DNA from: Mycoplasmopsis primatum ATCC 25948
GTDB lineage: Bacteria; Bacillota_I; Bacilli_A; Mycoplasmatales; Metamycoplasmataceae
Length of the DNA stretch: 48,568 bases
Direction: 5' to 3'
Assembly (NCBI RefSeq): GCF_000702785.1
Contig: NZ_JNJV01000002.1
Coordinates: forward strand, 1 to 48,568
Shown: piece after piece, positions 11,894-20,504 of the stretch
How positions within the stretch are numbered: position 1 is the stretch's first letter
Layout of the letters: the number at the start of each line of letters is the position of its first letter
Position numbers and translations under genes: made by a program
The notes under the pieces: generated by a model
The model's database searches: none
What the model saw: only the letters and a program-made list of their open reading frames with translations
Told to the model about the DNA's origin: nothing

Positions 11894-13108
11894 TTAATGT
11901 CTAACTAATTTATTAAATGAATGAATTAATTTATTAATTGTTGGAGTTCTAAGATCACATAATGGAATAGTGTCCATCATATTTTCACTTCATTTAATAG
12001 GAAGAGCATTTGAAAGATATGCTGCACCTAAAAAATAATTATTAGTTCCTAGAACTTGGACATCCTTATTGTCGTTTTTGACAATTAATGTATTTCTAAT
12101 TTCATTTTTTAATTCATTAGAAACAAGATTAGTATTTTTGCCATAAACTAACAACTCAACATCTGGAAATTGAATTTCATTTTGTAAATGGTCTTTAATT
12201 TTTAAGGCTAACTCCTTAATAATATTTTTTAAAACATTTAATGTATTTTTCTCTAATGTGTGATTATCGTATTGATCAAATAGATCATAGTTTTCAGCTA
12301 ATGCTGATAACATAAGATTCGAAACTAAATCACCTTTTCTAATTTCTCTTGGAAATTGATTTAATATATTTGCTATTTTAATTTCATGTTTATCGTAGAA
12401 AAAAGGCACGTTATTAACTTTTCCAATTAATGAAACATAATTTCATGAAAAGTCAACTGTTAATTTGAATTTATTCATTTTTAAATTGCTATCTAAACAT
12501 TGAGATTTAAGCAAAACTTGATTAAATTCATAACCTATGCTTTTAAAATAATTGTGCAATTTGCTTACATTTGAATTAGGCAACATAGAAATTTTCATTT
12601 GATAAGTTACTAATTTGCTTGCTTTTTTACTTGTTGGCAAAACACCATATTGTTTTGTTGAAATGCCATCACGATTTAAAAGTTCATATAAATATGTATT
12701 ATAACTAATAACAAAATTATCATTTTGCTTGAAATTGTTTTTTAATTCACCTTGATATTGTTTAACAATTTCATTTGTAACTTCATTATTAGGCAAATCA
12801 AATGATAACTTATCTTTTTCAACTATTATGCCACCATCAGTGCTGTTAGCAAATTGATCATCTACGATAAGAGAATAAAAAAAGGTTTTTTTGGTTTTTT
12901 TACTTAAAAAAGGTCTCTTTTTAACTAAATAAGATTTAATCTCATTGAGTTTTTGTCTTATTTCATCTTTGTTTTCAATATTGTATGTAAAGTAGTCATT
13001 AAAAACTGTCATGAAATTAGAACCATTTCATTCAAGAAAATTGTATTCAATAGTTTTTTCCTTGATGTATAAAGAAACAAAATAATTTGTTTTTTCAATA
13101 GATGTCAT
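11894..13108 (-). CDS. Highly divergent FtsA-like (actin-fold) division protein
   Basis: 404 residues, with no function assignable from strong motifs. Position is the main clue: between rsmH and ftsZ, where FtsA is encoded. Weak actin-fold echoes fit: VDFSWNYVSLIGKVNNVPFF where FtsA has the phosphate-2 strand-loop (D.GGGTTD.....G), ELLVYGKNTNLVSNEL like the adenosine loop (..TGG...L.G), and LGAAYLSNALP near the end. ATP-binding glycines are mostly missing, so nucleotide binding is doubtful. A run of A7/T7/T7/A6 tracts lies at 12877-12911. The ATG at 13108 follows AAAGGAG; a later ATG at 13012 lacks such a site. Alternative: a mollicute-specific division protein unrelated to FtsA. Confidence 0.6.
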
Positions 13109-13154
13109 AATAACTCCTTTCCATAATTTTGTAAATTATTGATATATAACAAAG

Positions 13155-14057
13155 TTAAAATAATTTTGTTAAAACTCTTAATTTAGCACTTCGTGCTCTG
13201 TTGTTATTCAGCAACTCTTCTTTTGAAGGGTTAATTACTTTAACGCTATATTGTTTAACTTCATTGATTGGTAGTTTTGATGGCAATTTATTTTTTATTA
13301 AATTACCAAAAAAATTTTTTACAATCCTATCTTCTAATGAGTGGAACGTAATAATTGCCAAGCTAGCTCCTGGTTTTAAAAGGGCTATTGCTTGCGACAA
13401 CATAGACTTAATAGAATCAAATTCATTATTGACTTCAATTCTAATTGCTTGAAAAACTGCTTTACAAGGATTTTTTAATTTTAATAATTTTGCTGGATAA
13501 GCACTTTTTATAATTTCACATAATTGTAATGTTCTCTCAATAGGACGATTTTTAATGATGGCATTCGCAACTTGATTAGCAAGTTTTACCTCTGCGTAAT
13601 CATTAAAAATTTGTCTTAATTGTGATTGATTATAATTATTTACAACATATAAAGCGTCAAGTTTTTGACTAATATCCATTCTCATATCGAGAATTGCATC
13701 CTTATTGTAACTAAAACCTCTTTCAGAATTATCGACTTGTGGGCTAGAAATACCTAAATCAGCTAAAATCCCATCTACTTGCTCAATTTTCATTTTTTGT
13801 AATTCACTAGTTATATTTGCAAAGTCTGAATGAATTAAATGAAAATTGTTATTGATTTGACTTAATCTTTTTCGACTTTCTTCTATCGCAAAAAGATCTT
13901 TATCAAAACCAATTAAACAACCAGAAGTAATTTTTTGACTAATTTGACTAGCATGACCGCCCATTCCAAGTGTTAGATCTAAATATATACCATTAGATTT
14001 AACATTTAGCGAATCGATAACTTCATTTAGCAAAATTGGAACATGTAAATTTTTCAT
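13155..14057 (-). CDS. rsmH: 16S rRNA (cytosine1402-N4)-methyltransferase
   Basis: Methylates N4 of C1402 in the ribosomal P site using S-adenosylmethionine; 300 residues. The start HVPILLNEVIDSL, the SAM motif LDLTLGMGGHASQI, the GILADLGISSPQVD segment with its conserved Asp, RGFSYN, and the C-terminal FHSLEDRIVK and NNRARSAKLRV are all typical. ATG 14057 lies 2 nt after the mraZ stop with no clear Shine-Dalgarno site, suggesting translational coupling. It keeps its place next to mraZ, as in most bacteria with a division cluster. Confidence 0.97.
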   Translation of the reverse strand: MKNLHVPILLNEVIDSLNVKSNGIYLDLTLGMGGHASQISQKITSGCLIGFDKDLFAIEESRKRLSQINNNFHLIHSDFANITSELQKMKIEQVDGILADLGISSPQVDNSERGFSYNKDAILDMRMDISQKLDALYVVNNYNQSQLRQIFNDYAEVKLANQVANAIIKNRPIERTLQLCEIIKSAYPAKLLKLKNPCKAVFQAIRIEVNNEFDSIKSMLSQAIALLKPGASLAIITFHSLEDRIVKNFFGNLIKNKLPSKLPINEVKQYSVKVINPSKEELLNNNRARSAKLRVLTKLF

Positions 14058-14059
14058 AG

Positions 14060-14488
14060 TTATTCTTTTTCTGCTAATTTAGATGCAGCTTTTGCTATAG
14101 CATCTTTATCTAATGTTGTTTCATAGTTTTGATACTGTTCCACTCCTCATAGTTCAACAATATCACCTACACCAATTAGTAATACTTCTTTTTGGATAGC
14201 GGCATAGCTTAAAAATTGCTTTGGTAAGATAAAACGACCTTGTGAATCAACTTCGATTTCTTGACTTTTTCCTAATCAAGCACGTCTTATTAAACGAGCT
14301 TCAGAACTAAATTGACTTTGTGAAATTAACTTTTCACTGAAAGTTTTAAAAGTCTCTTCACTTCTGAGCTCAATTACATTATCGAGCCCGATTGTGATAT
14401 AGAATTTTGACCCCAAACCATCACGAAGCTTGGCTGGAATCGCTATTCTGTTTTTATCGTCAATTGATCTTATAAATTCACCGAACAT
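14060..14488 (-). CDS. mraZ: Transcriptional regulator MraZ
   Basis: DNA-binding regulator of its own division cluster, with two AbrB-like swapped-hairpin domains; 142 residues. FGEFIRSIDDKNRIAIPAKLR opens the first domain, and a second copy of the same pattern (IEVDSQGRFILPKQFL) opens the second. The start is ATG 14488, not the upstream in-frame ATG at 14527: family proteins begin MFxGEFxHxxD, and GGAGG lies just before 14488. The region immediately upstream carries three tandem MraZ-type boxes, so autoregulation of mraZ-rsmH-ftsA-like-ftsZ is expected. One UGA-Trp separates the two halves. Confidence 0.96.
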
Positions 14489-14518
14489 TTTCCACTTTCC
14501 TCCACTATCCACCACTAT
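14489..14518 (-). promoter_or_regulatory. Three tandem MraZ-binding boxes
   Basis: On the minus strand three 10-bp direct repeats run head to tail directly before the mraZ ATG: ATAGTGGTGG, ATAGTGGAGG, AAAGTGGAAA. This matches the AAAGTG(G/T) box with 3-4 nt spacing reported for MraZ sites in mollicutes. The boxes include the GGAGG ribosome binding site and abut the -10 box, so a bound MraZ would sit over the transcription start. Confidence 0.85.
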
Positions 14519-14522
14519 TATA
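14517..14522 (-). promoter_or_regulatory. -10 box of the mraZ-rsmH-ftsA-like-ftsZ operon
   Basis: Minus-strand TATAAT overlaps the first base pairs of the outermost MraZ box. A start 6-7 nt downstream would give a 5' leader of only about 20 nt, just enough for GGAGG. No clear -35 box is visible. Confidence 0.65.
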
Positions 14523-14860
14523 CACATTAGAATTTTTATTTTAAAAGCAAAAATTAAATTAAAAAAATTTTAGGAATTTTTAGAAAATTTTATTTTTTAC
14601 GCAGAAAGAAACTTTTTATATTGTAAAAAAGCAAGAAAAGAAAAAAAGCACTTTAAAAAGTCGATTTAAAGAATCGAATCTATTGCTTTTTTGTGTGGCA
14701 AAATGTGGAATTTTTGAAATTTTGCATGTAAATGGTATTTGAAATTAATTAATTGGTCAGAAATAGTGGATTCGTAAAGCTATGGTCGTATAAGTTGGAT
14801 AAATAATGCAATCTATTATTAGAAAGGTTAGAGGCAAACAAAGAACCTATGCTAATTAAA

Positions 14861-14886
14861 AGAACCAAATATTTATATTTGGCTCT
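14861..14886 (-). terminator. Second terminator downstream of ktrA
   Basis: AGAACCAAATAT (14861-14872) and ATATTTGGCTCT (14875-14886) form a 12-bp stem with one mismatch and a very short loop. On the minus strand it is followed by a T-rich stretch (TTTTAATT). Confidence 0.6.
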
Positions 14887-14917
14887 TATTATTTAATAGT
14901 GTGTTTTTTACTAAAAA

Positions 14918-14934
14918 TGGCTATAACATAGGCC
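14918..14934 (-). terminator. First terminator downstream of ktrA
   Basis: On the minus strand GGCCTAT-GTT-ATAGCC forms a 6-bp stem with one bulged base, followed by ATTTTT. It begins 17 nt after the ktrA stop. Confidence 0.55.
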
Positions 14935-14951
14935 TTAAAGTAAAATTGAAA

Positions 14952-15620
14952 TTATTTGTTTAAAAAACCTAATGCTGATGTAACATCTTCAATTTTGCCA
15001 ATAAGCGTTAATAAATCACCTTTAACAAGTGTAGTTAAACCACTTGGTAAGATATTTTGCGAACCCCTTTTAATTAATACAACACTTACACCAAAGTCGT
15101 AAAATTTTATATCTTTGATGGTCTTACCTTCATATTTTTGGTTATTTAAGACTGTTGTTCCCATAACAAAACCATCGCCAATTTCTTGTAGGTTCTGACT
15201 AAAACGAATGAAATTAGGGTTAGCAGCAATTAAAGCAGTACGAATACCCGCTTCATATTCAGGTTTTATGATTACATTGACCCCTATTTGTTGTAAAACT
15301 CTTGCATGTCTGATACTTTTTGCTCTTACAATTAGATTTTCTATATTTAACTCTAAAAGTGCTGCGACTATTTCAATATTATCTGAAACTGCAACTACAA
15401 TTGTATCCATTTCTGATATATTAAGGGCTTTTAATGCCTTGGTATTAGAAGCATCTGCTACAACTATTTTTTGTGCAACATCTTTATATTCGTTAAGTGT
15501 TTGTTCATTTTTATCAATTAATAAAAGAGAACAATTCATTTTTGATAGTTGGCTAATTACCGCAGAGCCAAAACGTCCTGTTCCAATTACACAAATATCT
15601 TGATTTCTTTTTTTCGCCAT
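14952..15620 (-). CDS. ktrA: Potassium uptake regulatory subunit, RCK domain (KtrA/TrkA type)
   Basis: Cytosolic gating ring that binds nucleotide and controls a KtrB/TrkH-type potassium channel; 222 residues, the size of KtrA. The RCK_N Rossmann fold has ICVIGTGRFGSAVISQL (GxGxxG), then LLLIDKNEQTL with the acidic residue that binds adenosine ribose, and VVADASNTKAL. The RCK_C domain includes GTTVLNNQKYEGKTIKDI and LPSGLTTLVKGDLLTLIG. ATG 15620 follows ACGGAG. The matching channel gene ktrB lies 2.8 kb away on the other strand, with a glycosyltransferase pair between them. Confidence 0.93.
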   Translation of the reverse strand: MAKKRNQDICVIGTGRFGSAVISQLSKMNCSLLLIDKNEQTLNEYKDVAQKIVVADASNTKALKALNISEMDTIVVAVSDNIEIVAALLELNIENLIVRAKSIRHARVLQQIGVNVIIKPEYEAGIRTALIAANPNFIRFSQNLQEIGDGFVMGTTVLNNQKYEGKTIKDIKFYDFGVSVVLIKRGSQNILPSGLTTLVKGDLLTLIGKIEDVTSALGFLNK

Positions 15621-15696
15621 ATTTACTCCGTAAAATATTTTTATAATTATACATACTTAATTAATAAGAGCTACAGTTGAAAAATTAATGCAATGT

Positions 15697-15735
15697 AAAA
15701 ATCTTATATTCTTCATACTTCATATAAGGATTTTT
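15697..15735 (-). terminator. Terminator downstream of the glycosyltransferase pair
   Basis: AAAAATCTTATAT (15697-15709) pairs with ATATAAGGATTTTT (15722-15735) with one bulged base and a 12-nt loop. The minus-strand 3' arm ends in a T-run. It lies 40 nt after the stop of the 219-aa gene. Confidence 0.6.
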
Positions 15736-15774
15736 AATGTTAATATAAAACAGCAAAAAATAAATTGATGATGA

Positions 15775-16434
15775 TTAGAAGTTCTTATTACAAAAATCTT
15801 CAAAATTATTTTTAACAAACTCAATAATTTTATTTACTGCTTCTTGACAATTTATAGGGTTGCTAATCATTCAAAATTCTATTGGTTTAAATTCGACTTT
15901 TAATGTATCTAAATATTTAGCTTTATTAAAATATCTAGTAAAAAATTTAAAATCTGATGATAAGTTTATATTTTCAACAGAAGAAAAAATCATAACATGA
16001 ACGGGAATACCAATATTTTGACATATTTGAAAGAATTTTTGATTAATAAAATTATCGCTGCTGAGATCTATGATAGGTGTTATATTTAACAATAAACTTT
16101 TTTTCAAAGAGTTGGCAAGTTTTTCTAAATGATCTTTGTAGTTATCTAAATTAAAATAATTATACTTTATGGTGCTTATTCCATTAATTTTGGGAACGAT
16201 TTCATCGTCATTGTCCAAAGTCACAGTGCAAATATCATAAACTGTTTTGATTTTGTTAATATGATCATGATTTTTAAGTTGAATAATTGGCACATAGTTA
16301 ATTAATTGTAAAAAAGAACGAAAACTTTTATTTTTTTTATATATTTTTTTATTTATCTTTCAAAAACAATTTAATGTTTTATTTATTTTTTTAACTTCAT
16401 CAAATTCACCACATGAAAAAAATATATTAATCAT
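15775..16434 (-). CDS. Hypothetical protein coupled to the glycosyltransferase
   Basis: 219 residues; I do not recognise the family. No signal peptide or membrane segment is obvious (it starts MINIFFSCGEFDEVKKIN). It has alternating hydrophobic strands and amphipathic helices (SLLLNITPIIDLSS, IGIPVHVMIFSSVENI) that suggest an alpha/beta fold, perhaps a barrel, which is inference. The start ATG 16434 lies 3 nt after the glycosyltransferase stop, with GAGG inside the end of that gene, so the two are translated from one mRNA. A GTG at 16293 would give a shorter protein and has no better site. A role in making, trimming or exporting the glycan is suggested by position only. Confidence 0.6.
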
Positions 16435-16437
16435 TTT

Positions 16438-18096
16438 TTAAGACCTCACTTGACCTTTTGGACCCTCTTTAAAAATTTTAGATAGTAATTTGCTTTCATA
16501 AATTTTAAGATATGAATTATTATTATTGCCTGCAATAGATAAAAATAACACTCCAAAAAAACCTCATACAAATGGAAAGGCAAAAAATAATGTATGCCAC
16601 TTGTCAGTACCATAAATACACATTGGCAGTGAACAAAATACAATCATTAAAACACACAATAAAAATTCAAATCAAAATTGTTTAATAAACATCAATAATT
16701 TAAATTTATAATTTTTTTTAGGAGTGACAATAAAATTAGGTTTTTTGTGAAAAATAGAAAAAAGAATCATTTTGATTGAACATATAAATATTGAGAAAAT
16801 AATAGTAAATGAGATAATAAAGTAAAAAATAGTAGAAAAAAAAGATATGTATTTATGTTGATTGAGAATTTCTTTTATTCATGGTATAAATATAAAAAAT
16901 AACGATATTAAATATATGTATATGTTGTGATTAATAAAATCTCTATTGAATGTAAAGATTAAAACATTATTAAATTGAAAAATAAACCCAAAAATAATTG
17001 TTAAATAAATCATAGATACATGTGAAAATAACTCGAATTTTAGTCATTTTGGATAATTTCCTTTTCTTTTTTTAACAATCATTTTAGACATCTCAATGTT
17101 TCCATTAATAAATTTACCTTGTCTTTTTATAAAAGCTGATAAATTTATAGGAAAATCTTCCTGACATATAATGTTAGGAGCAAAAACAACAAAAATATTT
17201 TCATATAACATTTTCAATGTGAAAGCATTATCTTCAGAGACAACTTGTGGGAAACCACCCACTTTATCAAAGCATTCTTTTGAAATCATTGCTCCGTGAC
17301 CGAAACAATTTACTAAACCATTTTTATTTCTTGGCCATAATGATTTAAAGAGTGAAGGAAGAATAGAAACACTAAACCACTTTTGAAAATTATTAGTGAT
17401 TCCTGTACTTCTGCCTTTGTGATTTGCTTGTACGATACCAACATTTGAATAATATTTAAAGTATTTAAGTGATTCTATAATGAAATTTGTTGGAATTATT
17501 TCATCAGAATCTAAAATTACTAAATAATCGTAGTCGCTTTTGTTTAAAAAATAATTATTTATATTTCCAGCTTTAAATCCTTCTTTTGTCTTTCTCCTTA
17601 CTAATTCAATATTTGGATATTTCTTGACAAATTCATTTATTTTATCTATGTATTCTTTATTTGTACTATCGTCTAAAATAACAACTTTATAATTTAAATA
17701 GTTTTGGATGGAAGAAGTTAATAATGCTTCTTCATTGAAATCATTACAAGTACAATATGCTAAAATGACTTTTTTATCGGTTAAAGATATTGGTAATGAA
17801 TGTATCTCATTAATAATTTTTAAATTATTTCTTTTTTCAAATAAACCAATAATATATTGCATTAAATCATTTATCCCAAGTCATCAAAAGTAACAAATGA
17901 TAAATATATTTATTACAAAAAGAATTGTCATAGATATCTGTTTTACAATAGTTCATGTATCAGCATTAAAAAAATTTTCATTTTTAAAATATGTAATAAT
18001 GGAATTAGATGATAAATAAAATAAAAATGCTGAAATCATAAAAAATAACACTATTGAAATAAAAAATACTTTGCGTTGTTTAACTAATTTTTTCAT
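16438..18096 (-). CDS. Membrane-bound family 2 glycosyltransferase (polysaccharide-synthase-like)
   Basis: 552 residues. Two N-terminal membrane segments (about 10-30 and 55-75) precede a GT2 catalytic domain with LDDST (Asp142-Asp143), LDSDEIIP (D196-S-D198, the metal-binding DxD), SEDNAFTL (the ED motif) and IKRQGKFING where processive synthases have QxxRW. Four or more membrane segments follow (from about residue 350), with FIVTPKKNYKFK between them as in cellulose/hyaluronan-type synthases. It probably makes and extrudes a surface glycan; the sugar is unknown. In M. agalactiae a related GT2 makes beta-(1-6)-glucan and is phase-variable; no G-tract switch is seen here. ATG 18096 has AAAGGA 12 nt upstream, rather far. 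Confidence 0.85.
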
Positions 18097-18459
18097 TTTT
18101 ATGTTTTGTCCTTTTACAAGTGCATCATATCTATTAGTGTATTCTATATTTTAATATTTAGCATGAAAATATCAGCTAAGATAGTATTATATAAACCAAT
18201 ATTCTATAATATTCTAACTTATAAATATAAAATAAAAGTTTATTATATAGTAAAATGCCAATAAATAGAAAAAATAATAATCGCAAATTAACCATTATTA
18301 ATGTTGAATTTTTTTATTCTGATTTCCTTTGTCTAAGCTTCTTTTACAACGTACAATTCATAACACATAATAATCGAAGGATGAATAATATATCAATATA
18401 AATATTATTTAAAAATGTTAAAATACTAAATATAAATTAAGGACTTAAATTTAATTAAT
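18097..18459. other. Divergent intergenic region between the glycosyltransferase and ktrB
   Basis: 363 bases, very AT-rich, with no supported gene. It must hold both outward promoters. Candidates are a minus-strand TATAAT at 18186-18191 (for the glycosyltransferase) and TAAAAT at 18419-18424 (for ktrB). No -35 boxes or clear operators are visible. Confidence 0.5.
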
Positions 18460-20016
18460 ATGAAGCTAAATAAATTATCAAAATGATTAAGAAATAATAA
18501 AATCAAAGCCTTTTTTGTAAAAATTTGACTCTGGTCAAAAAATAGCATGAAAGTTAAATACATCTTTCTTGTTTATTCCATTGTGGTAACATTGGTTACT
18601 ATTTTTTTATCAACGCCTATTACATGAAATCCAGAATATAAAGAAAAAATAACATTTTGAGATGCTTTTTTTACTGCTTGCAGTGCTTTTAGTGACACTG
18701 GGCTGGTAAGCCATCCCACTTATTATGCTTGAAATATGTTTGGTCAATGTTTAATAGCAATTTCTATTTTAGCTGGTGGTTTTGGTATTTTTGCACTAAA
18801 AGTATTATTTATAAATGTCATATTTATGCACTCACATATGAGTCTTAGCGATGTTGAATTAGTGGCCTATGAACGCGGCAATTCTGATTTTTTTAAGAAC
18901 AAAAAAATGATTACTGATTCAATGGTATTTCTAGCCATTGTTTTAATCATATCATCGTTTATACTTTCATTTTATTTCTACTATGTACCACCCAAATCTT
19001 CATTAAATGAAATTAAAAATGCATTAATTAATTCTTCAAATAGTAGCTTTATATCACCAGTAGGAAATTGAAGTTTAAGTTTTAGATATGGATTTTTTCA
19101 TTCCATAACTGCTATTAATAACGCTGGTTTTGATATTATAGGTGACAGCTCATTAATGCCATATTATAAAAACATTGGACTCCAAATTATTTTTCTTATT
19201 TTACTTATTATTGGCGGAATTGGCTATCCTGTGATTCATGATATTATGAATTATATTCGTGTAAAAAGAAAGAATAAAAAAGCCTTTTTTAATTGAAGTT
19301 TATTTACAAAAATATCAACTGTTACATTTTTCTTAGCGACATTAATAGGTTTTATTTTAGTTATAACTTTTGAAACAACTTCACAAAATTCAATATTTAA
19401 ATCGCACGATTCATTTTATACTAATGATGCTTACAGAGTTTGATCACTATTTTTCATGACTGTGTCTACACGTAGTGCTGGTTTCACCACTTTTAATTTG
19501 CATCATTTAAGTGAGCCATCATTGTGAATTTTAGGTATATTAATGTTTATTGGTGCCGCACCAGCTTCTACTGGTGGTGGAATTAGAACAACAACATTTG
19601 GAATTTTAATTCTAGCTATTATTAGTAAAATATTAGGTCGTCCAAGCGTAAGAGCCTTTAAGCGTAAAATTGATGATGATACTGTAAGAATGAGTGCTGT
19701 TGTTTCTGTGATTAGTATTATTTTAGTTATCACAACCTTTTTAATTACTATGACTAGTTTTGACAATTACGGCGGACGGATTTCTTCTCGTGATTTCAAC
19801 TCAACACATATTTTCTTTGAAGTATTTTCAGCCTTTGGAACTTGTGGTCTTTCAACGGGAATTACAAGCCAATTGAATATTGCTTCAAAAATTGCTATTA
19901 GTATATTAATGTTTATCGGTCAATTTGGTATTAGCAGTAGCGTGTTAGTATGAAACAGTAAGAAAAATTATGCTTATAAATATGATTTTATAACTGAATC
20001 AGTCACAATAGGATAG
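18460..20016 (+). CDS. ktrB: Potassium (or sodium/potassium) uptake channel subunit KtrB/TrkH
   Basis: Integral membrane cation channel built from four M1-P-M2 units; 518 residues. All four selectivity-filter segments are visible: SAFSDTGLV (Gly about 81), TAINNAGFDI, STRSAGFTT and FGTCGLSTGI. The third repeat is followed by GAAPASTGGGIRTTT, as in Ktr/Trk proteins. Three frames join through UGA-Trp. The ATG at 18460 has AAGGA about 16 nt upstream, an unusual distance; no better start exists. It should pair with the KtrA protein encoded at 14952-15620. The two small genes behind it follow closely (10-nt gaps) and are probably co-transcribed. Confidence 0.94.
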
Positions 20017-20026
20017 GAGCTTTAAT

Positions 20027-20494
20027 ATGGAAAATGAATCATTGCCAATAAATAAATTGACTAAGTTCTCACAGTATTCAAGAAATAAAAAGTTTCTTTA
20101 TCCAGTTTTTTTTATTGGTTTAATTGTAATTTTATACACTATTGCATCAGTGATAGCATTAATAGCATATAGACAATGAAATCATATTGCTTTGAGCCTA
20201 ATTATCTCATTAGCAATCATTTTTGTACTATGAATATTGCTACTTGGGCCATTATTACAAATGTTTAATCTGTCATTTATTGTTTTTAGAGCACTCAATG
20301 ATGATAGTAACCCATGAAGGAGCAAAAAACCATATTCGTGAATATTAAAATTTCAAGTATTTTTTGCTATTTATGCCTACAACTTAATTAATAAAAAATC
20401 AAATTGAATTTCACATAACGAAAGAAAATTAATAGTTAAGTATTTATTAAATCAAAATGATGATATTTCAGTAACACAAAAATTTGAAAAATAA
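20027..20494 (+). CDS. Hypothetical two-segment membrane protein
   Basis: 155 residues, family not recognised. Two long hydrophobic segments (about residues 30-55 and 62-90) are followed by a basic, Trp-containing cytosolic-type tail ending in SVTQKFEK. Four UGA-Trp codons confirm that the frame is translated with the mycoplasma code. GGAG at 20015-20018 overlaps the ktrB stop, and the ATG follows 8 nt later. Its own stop lies 10 nt before the enzyme I-like gene. No known motif; a partner of the KtrB channel is possible from position only. Confidence 0.7.
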
Positions 20495-20504
20495 AGGAGA
20501 AATA

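Larger units (their letters stand above)
14523..14951. other. Noncoding stretch between ktrA and mraZ with several hairpins
   Basis: About 430 bases without a convincing frame on either strand. It holds two minus-strand terminator hairpins near ktrA (listed separately) and a long imperfect hairpin at 14641-14692: A7GCA pairs with TGCTTTTTT, and inside it TCGATT (14661-14666) pairs with AATCGA (14672-14677). The middle part (about 14700-14850) is less AT-rich than other intergenic DNA here and shows no assignable feature. Confidence 0.5.

Noticed and set aside
16446-16643. 65-codon minus frame overlapping the C-terminal membrane region of the glycosyltransferase
   Set aside because: The GT2 frame runs through here with membrane segments and the VTPKK motif; the other frame is its shadow.
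19503-19766. Minus-strand frame inside ktrB
   Set aside because: Shadow of the third pore repeat; no start signals and no homology pattern.
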